This document shows, piece after piece, positions 1 through 8,860 of a stretch of 64,000 nucleotides of DNA. Below the pieces are notes generated by a model. That model was not told the DNA's origin. It saw only the letters and a program-made list of their open reading frames with translations, and did not search any database. The position numbers and the translations under genes were made by a program. Position 1 is the first letter of the stretch. The number at the start of each line of letters is the position of its first letter. Source of the DNA: Comamonas suwonensis (GTDB taxonomy: Bacteria > Pseudomonadota > Gammaproteobacteria > Burkholderiales > Burkholderiaceae_C); the NCBI RefSeq assembly GCF_012844455.2, contig NZ_JABBCQ020000003.1, forward strand, positions 124,001 through 188,000, in the 5' to 3' direction.

Positions 1-98
1 TCGATTTCAAGCTTGATGATGTTTGAAGTCTAATGAAATTAGGTGCTAGTAGCTATCAAAATCATTGCGTTATTGAGAACTACAGCTGCTGGAGTTGC

Positions 99-635
99 CT
101 ATTTGACCTGCCGTTTTTCTAGCTTGCGTGCCAGTGTTCGGCGGTGCATGCCCAGGCGGCGGGCGGCTTCGGAGATGTTGAAGCCCGATTCGGCCAGCGT
201 CTCGTGAATATGCTCCCACTCCAGCGTCTTGATAGAGGTGGTGTGGTTGCTGACCTCGACATCAGTGCGGCCCTCAACGCGGCCAAAGGCGGCTTCTATG
301 TCGTCGGTATTGGAGGGCTTGGCGAGATAGTGGCAGGCGCCCAGTTTGACGGCTTCCACAGCGGTGGCAATGCTGGCGTAGCCGGTGAGCACGACGATGA
401 GCGCTTCGGGGTTGAGCTGGTGCAGCATCTGCACGCAGTTCAGGCCCGAGGCGTTGCCGGCCAGCTTCAGGTCCATGACCGCATACTGCGGCAGCTGCCC
501 GGTCAGCAGCGCCTGCACTTCTTCGCCACTGGCGGCATGCAGCACGCGGTAGCCTCTGCGCTCAAAGGAGCGTTTGAGGGTGCGAGCAAAGGCTGCATCA
601 TCTTCAACCAGCAGCAGTAATCGGTCTTCTTCCAT
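99..635 (-). CDS. regA: Response regulator RegA/PrrA/RoxR family
   Basis: DNA-binding response regulator of the RegA/PrrA/ActR/RoxR class, which controls respiration and redox genes after phosphorylation by RegB. The 178-residue protein has an N-terminal receiver with acidic residues E11-D13, phospho-acceptor D55, T84 and K106. A short linker leads to a C-terminal Fis-type helix-turn-helix at about 149-175 with the very typical SEAARRLGMHRRTLARKL stretch. Length matches the family (about 180). It lies 15 bp downstream of regB on the same strand, so the two are almost certainly co-transcribed. Placement beyond cyoABCD-SURF1 suggests the oxidase genes are among its targets, which is inference. 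The symbol could equally be roxR or prrA. Confidence 0.93.
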   Translation of the reverse strand: MEEDRLLLLVEDDAAFARTLKRSFERRGYRVLHAASGEEVQALLTGQLPQYAVMDLKLAGNASGLNCVQMLHQLNPEALIVVLTGYASIATAVEAVKLGACHYLAKPSNTDDIEAAFGRVEGRTDVEVSNHTTSIKTLEWEHIHETLAESGFNISEAARRLGMHRRTLARKLEKRQVK

Positions 636-650
636 GCAATCAACAATGCT

Positions 651-2027
651 TCAAATCGCGAGGGCAGACTGGGGCAGGCGAATTTCAACCAGCGCGCCGC
701 CGCCTTGTTGGGCGGGCAGATTGCTGGCCTGAACCCGACCGCCCAGGGCGCGAGCCACGTTAGTGACGAGGAACAGACCCAGACCACGGCCCGGGCGCTC
801 CTGTTTGGTGGAGACATGGCACTGGCCCAGCTGCTGCAGCACGGAGGCGTCAAAGCCGGGGCCGTGATCGCGTACCTGGATGTGTACCTGTTCCTTGTCG
901 CTGGACAGACTCAGCTCCACCCAGCTGGGGGAGGCTTCGAGTGCATTGTCCAGTAAATTACATATCATCTGCTGCAGTGCAGTATCTGAGAGCATGGCAA
1001 AGTCCGCCGCGCCTTCATTGCGCAAGGCAAAGTGCTGCAGGCTGTTATGGCTTTGCCAGTGGCTGACCACGCCTTCCACAAAGCTCACAAAGGTGGTGCT
1101 TTCCGTGCCTTCGGCACGGGTTTCGCCGGCCGATAACAGCACGCCCGAGACGATGGACTTGCAGCGCAGCAACTGGCGCTGCATTTCCTGAAGGTCTTCG
1201 CGCAAGTCTGGGTCTTGCATGAGGGCGGGCATGTGCTGCCAGTCGCCCAGAATGACCGACATGGTGGCCATGGGTGTGCCCAGTTCGTGGGCGGCACCGG
1301 TGGCCAGCAGGCCCAGTCGCACGATGTGTTCTTCTTCACTGGCGCGCTGGCGCATATTGGAGATGCGGCTGTCGCGGCGGCGCATATTGTCCACAATGCG
1401 CGTCAGAAAGACGATGGTCAGAATGCTGGTCAGTGCAAAGCTGATGAGCACGCCTACGACGTAGAGGCTGGGCAGCCCCTCCTGCGTGGCAAACTGAACA
1501 TGCAGCGGTTGGTTGAAGATGGTCAGCCCCGTCACGCCCACAAAGGATGCGGCCACCACCACCCATGTGTAGTGCGATTGCAGCAGCACCGCACTCAGAA
1601 TGCCTTGCAGCAGGTATAGATAGATAAAGGGGTTGCTGGCACCGCCGCTCAAGTACAGCTGAATGGTGAGAGCCAGCACATCGGCCAGCAACGCATAAAA
1701 AACGCTGCGTGAGGTGACGGGGCGGTGCAGGCCCTGACTCCAGTAGATATAGGCGAGGTTGGTCGCTACCAGTGCAACCAGCACCAAGGCCATTGGCAGC
1801 AAGGGCAGGGTGATATGAAAACCATAGTGCACCAGCGAGATGGTGATGACCTGGCCCACCACGGCAATCCAGCGCAGCTGAATCAGCAGCTGCATGTTTT
1901 GCCGCTCGGTCAGACGCTGTACGCGGAATAGGGAATCAGAATTTTGGCTCACCGCGCAATTGTCACTGAGCAGGCCTTCCGTGGATGGATTGGGGCTATG
2001 CCGTTCTGAGGTATGAGGGTTGTCCAA
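651..2027 (-). CDS. regB: Redox sensor histidine kinase RegB/PrrB family
   Basis: Membrane-bound redox-sensing kinase paired with RegA. About six hydrophobic segments occupy roughly residues 50-210, followed by the H-box with H247 in a HELGTP context and an ATP-binding domain ending in a DHGPGF / GRGLGL pattern. Two hallmarks of redox sensing are visible: the GGASNPF heptapeptide (128-134), the conserved GGxxNPF quinone-binding motif of RegB, and C289 in the dimerisation helix, where RegB carries its redox-active cysteine. The longest reading frame begins with TTG only 12 nt past a terminator hairpin and has no clear ribosome site. A start nearer the conserved LIQLRW motif (GTG at 1952 or ATG at 1895) is possible. 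Function is secure, the start is not. Confidence 0.93.
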   Translation of the reverse strand: MDNPHTSERHSPNPSTEGLLSDNCAVSQNSDSLFRVQRLTERQNMQLLIQLRWIAVVGQVITISLVHYGFHITLPLLPMALVLVALVATNLAYIYWSQGLHRPVTSRSVFYALLADVLALTIQLYLSGGASNPFIYLYLLQGILSAVLLQSHYTWVVVAASFVGVTGLTIFNQPLHVQFATQEGLPSLYVVGVLISFALTSILTIVFLTRIVDNMRRRDSRISNMRQRASEEEHIVRLGLLATGAAHELGTPMATMSVILGDWQHMPALMQDPDLREDLQEMQRQLLRCKSIVSGVLLSAGETRAEGTESTTFVSFVEGVVSHWQSHNSLQHFALRNEGAADFAMLSDTALQQMICNLLDNALEASPSWVELSLSSDKEQVHIQVRDHGPGFDASVLQQLGQCHVSTKQERPGRGLGLFLVTNVARALGGRVQASNLPAQQGGGALVEIRLPQSALAI

Positions 2028-2034
2028 GGGCCCA

Positions 2035-2059
2035 ATAAAAAACGCCCCGAAGGGCGTTT
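2035..2059 (-). terminator. Intrinsic terminator of the cyo-SURF1 operon
   Basis: An 8-bp stem (2040-2047 with 2052-2059) closed by a TTCG tetraloop is followed on the minus strand by a run of six Ts. It sits just after the SURF1 stop and just before regB, so it should separate the oxidase operon from regBA. Confidence 0.85.
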
Positions 2060-2073
2060 GGTGAGTGTTGGGC

Positions 2074-2877
2074 TCAGCGACCGGCGCTGGCTTTGTCGTG
2101 CTTGCGCACCAGCCAGGCAGCCCCTAAAACCATCGCTGCCAGCCCATACCAGGTAAGGGCGTAAACCAGATGGCTATTGGGGAACTGGATGACAGTCATG
2201 CCTGACTTGAGTACCCCATCAAACATGGGGCTCTGTTGAGACTGCGTGAATGCGGGGTTGCTGGCGGGCACGCCCAGGTCGATGAAGTAAGGCGCAGCAT
2301 TGTTCAAGCCCTGAGCCTGCGCAATGGCCGCTACATCGCGAGAGAACCACTGGCCGTTGGCTGCATCGTTCTTGCGCAAAAAACCGCCGCCGGTCTCGCT
2401 CATGCGCATCAGGCCGATCACCGTGACGGTTTGGGTCGATGGTCCGGCTTCGCTGATCTGTTTGAGCCAGCTGGCGCGCATTTTTTCAGGCGTGAAGCCG
2501 CGGTTGACCAGAATCTGCGAGCCATCGGCGCGCTGCAGCGGGGTCATCATCCAGAACCCTGCGCCGTCCTCGGTCAGCGCCTTGGTCAGCACACTTTGTC
2601 GGTCCAGCCATACGCCTTGAGCCTGCACGGGCAGGTATTCATAGGTGGCGGCGTTGATCTTGGGCCACAGACTTTGGTCGGGTGCGGCCACGGGAGCGCT
2701 GTGCACGCGCTGGTCTACGCGCTCGATGAGATCAAGCTTCCATGCGCGGCGCTGCACCTGCCAGGTGCCCAGCGTCATGAACCCTAAAAACAAGGCGATG
2801 CCCACTATCGCGAGCATCGCCTTGGTGAAGGGAGAGCGCTGCCGCGCAGCGCTCTGATTCTTCATGTTGTCAGTCAA
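2074..2877 (-). CDS. SURF1 family oxidase assembly protein
   Basis: SURF1/Shy1-type inner-membrane protein that assists heme-copper oxidase assembly. The 267-residue product shows the SURF1 layout: a transmembrane helix near the N-terminus (about 19-40, containing LGTWQVQRR), a large periplasmic domain with the conserved VLVNRGF-like stretch (here ILVNRGF), and a C-terminal helix at about 240-260 with YALTWYGLA. The longest frame starts with TTG overlapping the cyoD stop by 4 nt. An ATG at 2865 is a good alternative. It is the last gene of cyoABCD-SURF1. SURF1 is best known from heme A-containing aa3 oxidases, so linkage to a quinol oxidase is notable. Confidence 0.93.
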   Translation of the reverse strand: MTDNMKNQSAARQRSPFTKAMLAIVGIALFLGFMTLGTWQVQRRAWKLDLIERVDQRVHSAPVAAPDQSLWPKINAATYEYLPVQAQGVWLDRQSVLTKALTEDGAGFWMMTPLQRADGSQILVNRGFTPEKMRASWLKQISEAGPSTQTVTVIGLMRMSETGGGFLRKNDAANGQWFSRDVAAIAQAQGLNNAAPYFIDLGVPASNPAFTQSQQSPMFDGVLKSGMTVIQFPNSHLVYALTWYGLAAMVLGAAWLVRKHDKASAGR

Positions 2878-3299
2878 GGGGTGACTGCAGCAGGAGCTGT
2901 GTGACCCGCATGATCTGCATGGCTGGCTGCCGGGTGCATCTCATGGCCGGGCATCATGTTGGCGTTCATATGGAACATGACCCACAAGGTGCCGGCAATC
3001 GCGATGGACAGGAAGATGACCGTGAAGATCGTGGACAGCATGGTCCAGCCGCCCTGGATCTTGCCGTTCATGTGCAGGAAGTACACCATGTGCACCAGCA
3101 CCTGGATGATGGCGAACAGACCCAGCACGCCGACAGCGGTGGCGCGGTCGGTGATGATGCCATTCATGACCAGATAGAAGGGGATGGCTGTCAGGATGAC
3201 GGCCAGGATGAAGCCCTTCACATAGTCACCCATGGTGACGTGCAGGTCATCGTGATCGTGGTGATCATCGTGGCCAGCGTGGATATCGTGTGCGCTCAT
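2874..3299 (-). CDS. cyoD: Cytochrome bo3 ubiquinol oxidase subunit IV
   Basis: Small membrane subunit of the bo3 quinol oxidase. Three transmembrane helices lie at about residues 28-110, with the family pattern GFILAVILTAIPF, then a second helix ending at VHMVYFLHM and a third containing FTVIFLSIAIAGTLWVM. At 141 residues it is about 30 longer than the E. coli protein because both ends are extended and histidine-rich (HAGHDDHHDHDD near the N-terminus, several His near 118-135). Its ATG follows the cyoC stop codon without any gap, and it overlaps SURF1 by 4 nt, which indicates translational coupling. Confidence 0.95.
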   Translation of the reverse strand: MSAHDIHAGHDDHHDHDDLHVTMGDYVKGFILAVILTAIPFYLVMNGIITDRATAVGVLGLFAIIQVLVHMVYFLHMNGKIQGGWTMLSTIFTVIFLSIAIAGTLWVMFHMNANMMPGHEMHPAASHADHAGHTAPAAVTP

Positions 3300-3932
3300 T
3301 TACAGCACCCCCATCAGATACACAAAGGTGAACACGCCGATCCAGACCACGTCCAAGAAGTGCCAGAACATGGACAGGCAGTTAATACGGCGCACGTTCT
3401 CGTTGATCAGGCCGTGCTTCTTGATCTGAATCATCAGGGTGATGAGCCAGATCAGACCAAAGGTCACGTGGATACCGTGGGTGCCCACCAGCGTGAAGAA
3501 GGACGACAGGAAAGCGCTGGTCTGGGGTGTAGCACCCTGATGGATCAGGTGGTGGAACTCATAGAGTTCCACTGCCAGGAAGGCCGCGCCCAGCAGGCCG
3601 GTGATGGCCAGCCACAGCAGAGTTCCGTTGACGTTCTTCTTCTGCTTTTGCAGCATGGCAAAGCCGAAGGTGATGGACGACATCAGCAGGAAGGCCGTGT
3701 TGATGGCCACCAGGCTCAGATCGAACAGATCCTTGCCGCTGGGGCCGCCAGCGTAGTTGCGGCCCAGCACGCCGTAGGTGGCGAACAGCGCGGCAAAGAT
3801 CAAGCAGTCGCTCATCAGGTAGAGCCAGAAGCCCAGCGAGGTGCCGTTTTCTGGGTGGGGCTCATGCGCGAGGTGGTACTCGCGCTTGGCCAGGGCGGCA
3901 GCGCCGCCAGCGTGGATATGTGTATTAGACAT
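3300..3932 (-). CDS. cyoC: Cytochrome bo3 ubiquinol oxidase subunit III
   Basis: Five-helix subunit III of the bo3 quinol oxidase, about 210 residues, which fits the family (204 in E. coli). Visible features are the [22 protein letters not shown] first helix, the ELYEFHHLI loop, and [13 protein letters not shown] with C-terminal [16 protein letters not shown]. The ATG at 3932 ([10 protein letters not shown]) is chosen because it overlaps the cyoB end by only 8 nt. A longer frame would run deep inside cyoB. It is followed directly by cyoD. Confidence 0.96.
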   Translation of the reverse strand: MSNTHIHAGGAAALAKREYHLAHEPHPENGTSLGFWLYLMSDCLIFAALFATYGVLGRNYAGGPSGKDLFDLSLVAINTAFLLMSSITFGFAMLQKQKKNVNGTLLWLAITGLLGAAFLAVELYEFHHLIHQGATPQTSAFLSSFFTLVGTHGIHVTFGLIWLITLMIQIKKHGLINENVRRINCLSMFWHFLDVVWIGVFTFVYLMGVL

Positions 3933-5931
3933 GGGCTGCTGCAAGCTGCTTGGTGCGTGCTTCTTCCGTCGCTGCCACTTCGGCTGCGGGGATGTAGTAG
4001 TCACGCTTGTAGTTGAAGGTATGGATGATCGAAGCCAGCACGGTCGCGATGAACGAAGCGATCGTCAGGGGCCACATGTGCCAGATCAGAGCAAAGCCCA
4101 GAACGGTGGACAGGCCAGCAATTACCACGCCAGCGCCAGTATTGGCAGGCATGTGGATGGGCTCGAAACCGGACAGCTTGCGCTCGTAGCCGTGCTTCTT
4201 CATGTCGTGCCAGGCGTCGATGTCATGCACCACGGGGGTGAAGGCAAAGTTGTACTGGGGAGGAGGCGAGGAAGTTGCCCACTCCAGCGTACGGCCTTCC
4301 CATGGGTCGCCAGTCACGTCGCGCAGTTCGTCACGCTTCCAGATGGACACGGCCAGCTGGATGAAGAAGCAGCCAATACCAGCGGCAATCAGGGCAGCGC
4401 CGAAGGCGGCAATGATGAACCAGATTTGCAGCGAAGGATCGTCAAAGTGGTTGGCACGGCGAGTGACGCCCATCAGACCCAGGATGTACAGGGGTGTGAA
4501 AGCAACCCAGAAGCCGACCAGCCAGAACCAGAACGATGCCTTGCCCCAGAACTCATTGAGCTTGAAGCCAAAAGCCTTGGGGAACCAGTAGTTGATACCG
4601 GCAAACACGGCAAACACCACGCCACCAATGATCACGTTGTGGAAGTGGGCGATCAGGAACAGCGAGTTGTGCAGCACAAAGTCAGCAGGTGGCACGGCCA
4701 GCAGAACGCCGGTCATACCGCCGATGGCGAAGGTCACCATGAAGCCCACGGTCCACAGCATAGGCACTGTGAAACGGATACGGCCCTTGTACATGGTGAA
4801 CAGCCAGTTGAAGATTTTCGCGCCCGTGGGGATCGAAATAATCATCGTGGTGATACCGAAGAAGGTATTCACACTGGCACCCGAACCCATGGTGAAGAAG
4901 TGGTGCAGCCACACCAGGTAGGACAGGATGGTGATACACACGGTGGCGTAAACCATCGATGTGTAGCCAAACAGGCGCTTGCGGCTGAACGTTGCCACGA
5001 TTTCGGAGAACACACCGAAGCAAGGCAGGATCAGGATGTAGACCTCAGGGTGACCCCAGATCCAGATCAGGTTCACGTACAACATCGGGTTGCCGCCGAA
5101 GTCGTTCGAGAAGAAGTGCGTACCCATGTAGCGGTCCAGCGACATCAGCACCAGAGCGGCGGTCAGCACGGGGAACGAAGCCACGATCAGGGCGTTGGTG
5201 CACAGGGCAGTCCATGTGAAGACGGGCATCTTCATCAGGTTCATGCCAGGAGCGCGCATCTTGATGATGGTCACGATCAGGTTAATACCCGAAAGCGTCG
5301 TACCGACACCGGCGACCTGCAGGCCCCAGATGTAGTAGTCAAGACCCGTACTTCCGCTCTGGTGCCCCAGATTGGACAGAGCCAGCCAGCCGGAGGTGGA
5401 GAACTCGCCCAGGAATAGGGAGATCATCACCAGCACGGCGCCACCGGTAGTCATCCAGAAGCTGAAGTTGTTCAGGAACGGGAAAGACACGTCACGTGCG
5501 CCGATCTGCAGAGGAACCAGATAGTTCATCAGACCGGTCACGAAAGGCATCGCCACGAAGAAGATCATGATCACGCCGTGGGCTGTGAAGATCTGGTCGT
5601 AATGGTGAGGAGGCAGGTAGCCGAGGTTTTCACCGAAGGCCATGGACTGCTGGATACGCATCATCACCGCGTCGGCAAAGCCGCGCAGGAACATGACCAG
5701 ACCGAGAATCATGTACATGATGCCGATCTTCTTGTGGTCAATGGAGGTGATCCAGTCGTTCCAGAGTGGGGCCCAGAGGCGGAACTTGGTCAGGCCGCCA
5801 ACCACCACGAGGCCGCCAAGCACCACGGCAATAAAGGTCATGAGCACGATGGGCTCATGCGTCATGGGAATCTGATCCCATGTGATGCGGCCCAGCAGCC
5901 AGTGTGCGGCCGGGGTTGTTGTTTCAGACAT
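3925..5931 (-). CDS. cyoB: Cytochrome bo3 ubiquinol oxidase subunit I
   Basis: Catalytic heme-copper subunit of the terminal quinol oxidase, which reduces oxygen to water and pumps protons in the inner membrane. The 668 residues match the E. coli length (663). Recognisable elements are the heme ligand region [11 protein letters not shown], the [15 protein letters not shown] motif carrying the CuB ligand and the cross-linked Tyr, the HHFFTMG loop, and the late HFHNVIIGG pair of heme-ligand histidines. About 15 helices are expected. It lies 60 bp downstream of cyoA and overlaps cyoC by 8 nt. No heme O synthase gene (cyoE) follows in this window. Confidence 0.98.
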   Translation of the reverse strand: MSETTTPAAHWLLGRITWDQIPMTHEPIVLMTFIAVVLGGLVVVGGLTKFRLWAPLWNDWITSIDHKKIGIMYMILGLVMFLRGFADAVMMRIQQSMAFGENLGYLPPHHYDQIFTAHGVIMIFFVAMPFVTGLMNYLVPLQIGARDVSFPFLNNFSFWMTTGGAVLVMISLFLGEFSTSGWLALSNLGHQSGSTGLDYYIWGLQVAGVGTTLSGINLIVTIIKMRAPGMNLMKMPVFTWTALCTNALIVASFPVLTAALVLMSLDRYMGTHFFSNDFGGNPMLYVNLIWIWGHPEVYILILPCFGVFSEIVATFSRKRLFGYTSMVYATVCITILSYLVWLHHFFTMGSGASVNTFFGITTMIISIPTGAKIFNWLFTMYKGRIRFTVPMLWTVGFMVTFAIGGMTGVLLAVPPADFVLHNSLFLIAHFHNVIIGGVVFAVFAGINYWFPKAFGFKLNEFWGKASFWFWLVGFWVAFTPLYILGLMGVTRRANHFDDPSLQIWFIIAAFGAALIAAGIGCFFIQLAVSIWKRDELRDVTGDPWEGRTLEWATSSPPPQYNFAFTPVVHDIDAWHDMKKHGYERKLSGFEPIHMPANTGAGVVIAGLSTVLGFALIWHMWPLTIASFIATVLASIIHTFNYKRDYYIPAAEVAATEEARTKQLAAAHV

Positions 5932-5953
5932 GTTGAGTCACTTTTGTCGTATT

Positions 5954-5982
5954 GGAGCGGCGGGCCTAAGCTCATCCGCTCC
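5954..5982 (-). other. Hairpin between cyoA and cyoB
   Basis: A perfect 7-bp inverted repeat, GGAGCGG (5954-5960) and CCGCTCC (5976-5982), fills much of the 60-bp cyoA-cyoB gap. There is no T-run, so it is more likely an RNA processing or stability element than a terminator. Function is inferred. Confidence 0.4.
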
Positions 5983-5991
5983 GTAAGCTAC

Positions 5992-7047
5992 TTATTGCTG
6001 TGCGACAGCTCCGGAGGCTGCGACTTCGTCGAGCAGAGCCACAACGCGGTCAGCGTCCTTGGATGTGCAAACGTCCAGGGGCAGGCTCACGTTGGAGGTC
6101 TTGCCGTGCGAGGCATGGCCGCCACCACCGGCAGCATCAATGGCCATGATTTCGTTCATGCACTTTTTGCCGTCTTCCACGCAGCGGTTCAGCACCTTGG
6201 TGTAAAGGCCTTCATCCACGGCGGCGAAGCGTTCGACCGGGTTGCGCTCGCTGGGCTTGACCAGATCGAGGTAGGCATCGCGAGTCAGAGTCTTGCCTTC
6301 AGTCTTGGCCTTGGCCACCCACTGGTCAAACTCTTCATGGCTTACGCCATGGAACTTGAAGTTCATGCCTGCAAAGCCTGCGCCGCTGTAGTGCGAGGCC
6401 ATGCCCTTGAACACGCCAGGCTTGTTGACCACCGCGTTCAGCTCTGTCTGCATGCCGGGCATGGTGTAGATCATGCCGGCCAGATCAGGCACGTAGAAAG
6501 CGCTCATGGTGTTGGACGCTGTCAGCTTGAAATGAATGGGGCGATCCACGGGAGCCGCGAGTTCATTCACCGATGCAATACCTTGCTCGGGGTAGAAGAA
6601 CAGCCACTTCCAGTCCATGGAAACGACTTGCACTTCCAGAGGCTTGACGTCAGCAGACAGGGCCTTGGTGGAGGAGACGCGGTCCAGAGGACGGTAAGGG
6701 TCCAGCTTGTGGGTACTGATCCAGGTGATGGCACCCAGAGCAATAACGATGAGCAGAGGAACGGTCCAGATCACCAGTTCCAGCGCTGTGGAATGGTGCC
6801 ATTCAGGGTCGTACGTGGCTTCTGTGTTGGACTGGCGGTATTTCCAGGCGAACAGCAACGTCAAAAAGATGACGGGGACGATGATGAGCAGCATCAGCAA
6901 GGTGGCCGTAATGACCAGATCGCCCTGTTGCTTGGCAATATCGCCAGCTGGGTTGAGCACGACAAGCTTGCTGCAACCGGCGAGGGTCGCAGTCAAAGCA
7001 GCCGCTGCGAGCCACGCGGGCCCACGGATTTCCTTGATTTTTAACAT
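5992..7047 (-). CDS. cyoA: Cytochrome bo3 ubiquinol oxidase subunit II
   Basis: Membrane-anchored subunit II of the quinol oxidase. A lipoprotein signal peptide ends in LAGC (C25), followed by two transmembrane helices (about 43-68 and 88-112) and a periplasmic cupredoxin fold with MDWKWLFFYPEQGIASVNE and YSGAGFAGMNFK, both typical of CyoA. The CuA ligands of cytochrome c oxidases are absent, which supports quinol as the donor. At 351 residues it is somewhat longer than E. coli CyoA (315). The tail has a GGGGHASHG stretch and three cysteines. First gene of the operon, with a 339-bp upstream region. Confidence 0.97.
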   Translation of the reverse strand: MLKIKEIRGPAWLAAAALTATLAGCSKLVVLNPAGDIAKQQGDLVITATLLMLLIIVPVIFLTLLFAWKYRQSNTEATYDPEWHHSTALELVIWTVPLLIVIALGAITWISTHKLDPYRPLDRVSSTKALSADVKPLEVQVVSMDWKWLFFYPEQGIASVNELAAPVDRPIHFKLTASNTMSAFYVPDLAGMIYTMPGMQTELNAVVNKPGVFKGMASHYSGAGFAGMNFKFHGVSHEEFDQWVAKAKTEGKTLTRDAYLDLVKPSERNPVERFAAVDEGLYTKVLNRCVEDGKKCMNEIMAIDAAGGGGHASHGKTSNVSLPLDVCTSKDADRVVALLDEVAASGAVAQQ

Positions 7048-7386
7048 TGCTTCAGGCGTGACAAAGTCGCGCTTAGGTGTAAACGCGGATTACTGGATCT
7101 CCGCAAATGTAATACCTGAGTGTCATTTGTCTATTGGACATTTTGTCTCAGGTCAATGTAGCGGTTTTAAAAATACGCTATGTGACAATGAGTTAGCAGG
7201 GGTTTGGTGGGCGGGAAAAGATACTCGAGTAGGGCTTGTAATTGTTAAATAAGCCCTCAAAAGCGCACCTGCGTGTCGGTTGGCTGACAGTACCGAGGGC
7301 GAAAACTCTATTGCAGCTGCACATTCTTGGGCGTAGAACGGAAAGCGTCCCCGGGACTGAACAGCAAGACAAGGAGAAGACCCTCT
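7048..7386. promoter_or_regulatory. Divergent control region, cyoA and MFS permease
   Basis: No gene is seen in these 339 bp, which must hold the cyo promoter (minus) and the permease promoter (plus). Small symmetric elements are visible: TGTC-N5-GACA near 7128-7140, TTGTC-N4-GTCAA at 7143-7156 (a poor FNR-like match), and AGGGCTT/AAGCCCT at 7231-7257. A minus-strand TTGACC lies near 7151-7156 but has no convincing -10 partner. RegA or an FNR-type regulator could act here, which is inference. Confidence 0.45.
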
Positions 7387-8727
7387 ATGACAAGCATGAA
7401 CCCGTCCATTGGTCTTACTCAGCAAGACTATGAGAACTCGGAAACCCTGGCTTACGCGGATACCGATGAAGATGTGACCCCCGGTGAGATTGCGGTGGGC
7501 GTCATCATCGGACGATCTTCCGAGTATTTTGATTTCTTTGTGTTTGGCATTGCCTGCGTGCTGGTGTTCCCCACACTGCTATTCCCCTATCTGTCCAAGC
7601 TCGATGGCACGCTGGCGGCGTTTGCCATTTTCTCGCTGGCCTTCATTGCCCGCCCCATCGGTACAGCGCTATCCATGGCCGTGCAGCGCCGTTGGGGTCG
7701 CGCCACCAAGCTGACACTGGCGCTGCTGCTGCTGGGAGTGTGTACGGTTAGCATGACGTTTTTGCCCAGCTATGCCGATGCGGGCATGAAGGCTGTCTGG
7801 GCGCTGGTCGTGCTGCGTATCGGCCAGGGCCTGGCGATGGGTGGCTCCTGGGATGGTCTGCCTTCACTGCTGGCCATGTCGGCTCCGCAGGACAAGCGTG
7901 GCTGGTATTCAATGATTGGACAGCTGGGTGCGCCACTGGGCTTTGTTCTTGCGGCCGCACTGTTTGCCTTTCTGTACTCCAGCCTGACGGCTGATGAGTT
8001 TCTGAGCTATGGCTGGCGCTACCCCTTCTGTGTGGCTTTTGCTGTGAATGTTGTAGCGCTTTTCGCGCGTCTGCGTTTGGTCGTAGGCCAATCCTATACA
8101 CAGCTGCTGCAAGAGCGCGAGCTGGAACCCGTCAGCGTGACACGTCTTCTGAGTAACGAAGGCCGCAATGTACTGATTGGCGCTTTTGCCGCGCTGGCCA
8201 GCTTTGCGCTGTTCCATCTGGTGACGGTGTTCCCACTGTCCTGGATCTCGATGTACTCCGATCAGTCGGTCATCTCGGTGCTGGTAGTGCAGATTATTGG
8301 TGCGCTGCTGGCGGGCGTGGCCATCATGGTGTCGGGCTGGCTGGCAGACCGGGTGGGGCGCCGCAACACGCTGGGTGCCATGGCCTGCCTGATTGGTATC
8401 TTCAGCTTTCTGGCTCCTTGGCTGCTGGGTAGCGGCACCACGGGCAACAATGTGTTCATCATTGTGGGCTTTGTTTTGCTGGGTTTGTCCTACGGTCAGG
8501 CATCGGGCACGGTGACTTCCAACTTCTCCTCGCGCTACCGCTATACCGGCGCTGCACTGACCACCGATATGGCCTGGCTGATTGGTGCGGCCTTTGCACC
8601 GCTGGTGGCGCTGGGTGTGTCGGCCAAGTTCGGTCTGGTGGCGCTGGGTATCTATTTGCTGTCGGGTGCGCTGTGCACACTGGTGGCTCTGGGTATCAAC
8701 CGTGCGCTGGAGACCCGTGATCAGTAA
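7387..8727 (+). CDS. MFS transporter, metabolite:H+ symporter type
   Basis: Inner-membrane secondary transporter of the major facilitator superfamily, closest in style to the metabolite:H+ symporter group (ShiA/KgtP/ProP-like). The 446-residue protein starts at the ATG preceded by AAGGAGA with a suitable gap. Family signs are the early GRSSEYFDFFVFGIA segment, an ARPIG motif at the end of helix 2-3, GLAMGGSWDGLPSL in helix 4, and the second-half GWLADRVGRR loop, a good MFS signature. Twelve helices are expected. The substrate cannot be read from sequence. The gene stands alone, divergent from cyoA, and ends at a strong terminator. Confidence 0.85.
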   Translation: MTSMNPSIGLTQQDYENSETLAYADTDEDVTPGEIAVGVIIGRSSEYFDFFVFGIACVLVFPTLLFPYLSKLDGTLAAFAIFSLAFIARPIGTALSMAVQRRWGRATKLTLALLLLGVCTVSMTFLPSYADAGMKAVWALVVLRIGQGLAMGGSWDGLPSLLAMSAPQDKRGWYSMIGQLGAPLGFVLAAALFAFLYSSLTADEFLSYGWRYPFCVAFAVNVVALFARLRLVVGQSYTQLLQERELEPVSVTRLLSNEGRNVLIGAFAALASFALFHLVTVFPLSWISMYSDQSVISVLVVQIIGALLAGVAIMVSGWLADRVGRRNTLGAMACLIGIFSFLAPWLLGSGTTGNNVFIIVGFVLLGLSYGQASGTVTSNFSSRYRYTGAALTTDMAWLIGAAFAPLVALGVSAKFGLVALGIYLLSGALCTLVALGINRALETRDQ

Positions 8728-8750
8728 GTCTTAGCGTTAAGCGCCTATAG

Positions 8751-8780
8751 CAAAACGCCCGGCTGCTTCCGGGCGTTTTG
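8751..8780. terminator. Bidirectional terminator after MFS permease
   Basis: A perfect 12-bp stem (8751-8762 with 8769-8780, CAAAACGCCCGG) has a 6-nt loop and an A/T flank on each side. It ends the permease transcript and may also block read-through from the convergent gene. Confidence 0.88.
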
Positions 8781-8810
8781 TTTGGGATGGATGGCCAATG
8801 TTCAGACAAG

Positions 8811-8838
8811 AAAAAGCCGCCTTCAAGAGGCGGCTTTT
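8811..8838 (-). terminator. Terminator of the Bug-protein gene
   Basis: A 10-bp stem, AAAAGCCGCC (8812-8821) with GGCGGCTTTT (8829-8838), followed on the minus strand by a T-run. It lies 22 bp beyond the stop of the binding-protein gene. Confidence 0.88.
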
Positions 8839-8860
8839 CTATAGGCTAGATGGCTGGAAA

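Noticed and set aside
1-98. Possible gene or element at the left edge
   Set aside because: Only a partial TAGCTATCAAAA trace of the intergenic repeat is present; nothing else can be supported.
3301-5418. Long plus-strand frames opposite cyoB and cyoC
   Set aside because: They are His/Gln-rich shadows of conserved oxidase genes on the other strand.
7143-7156. FNR-like TTGTC-N4-GTCAA upstream of cyoA
   Set aside because: Several positions depart from TTGAT-N4-ATCAA, so it is not reported as an FNR site.
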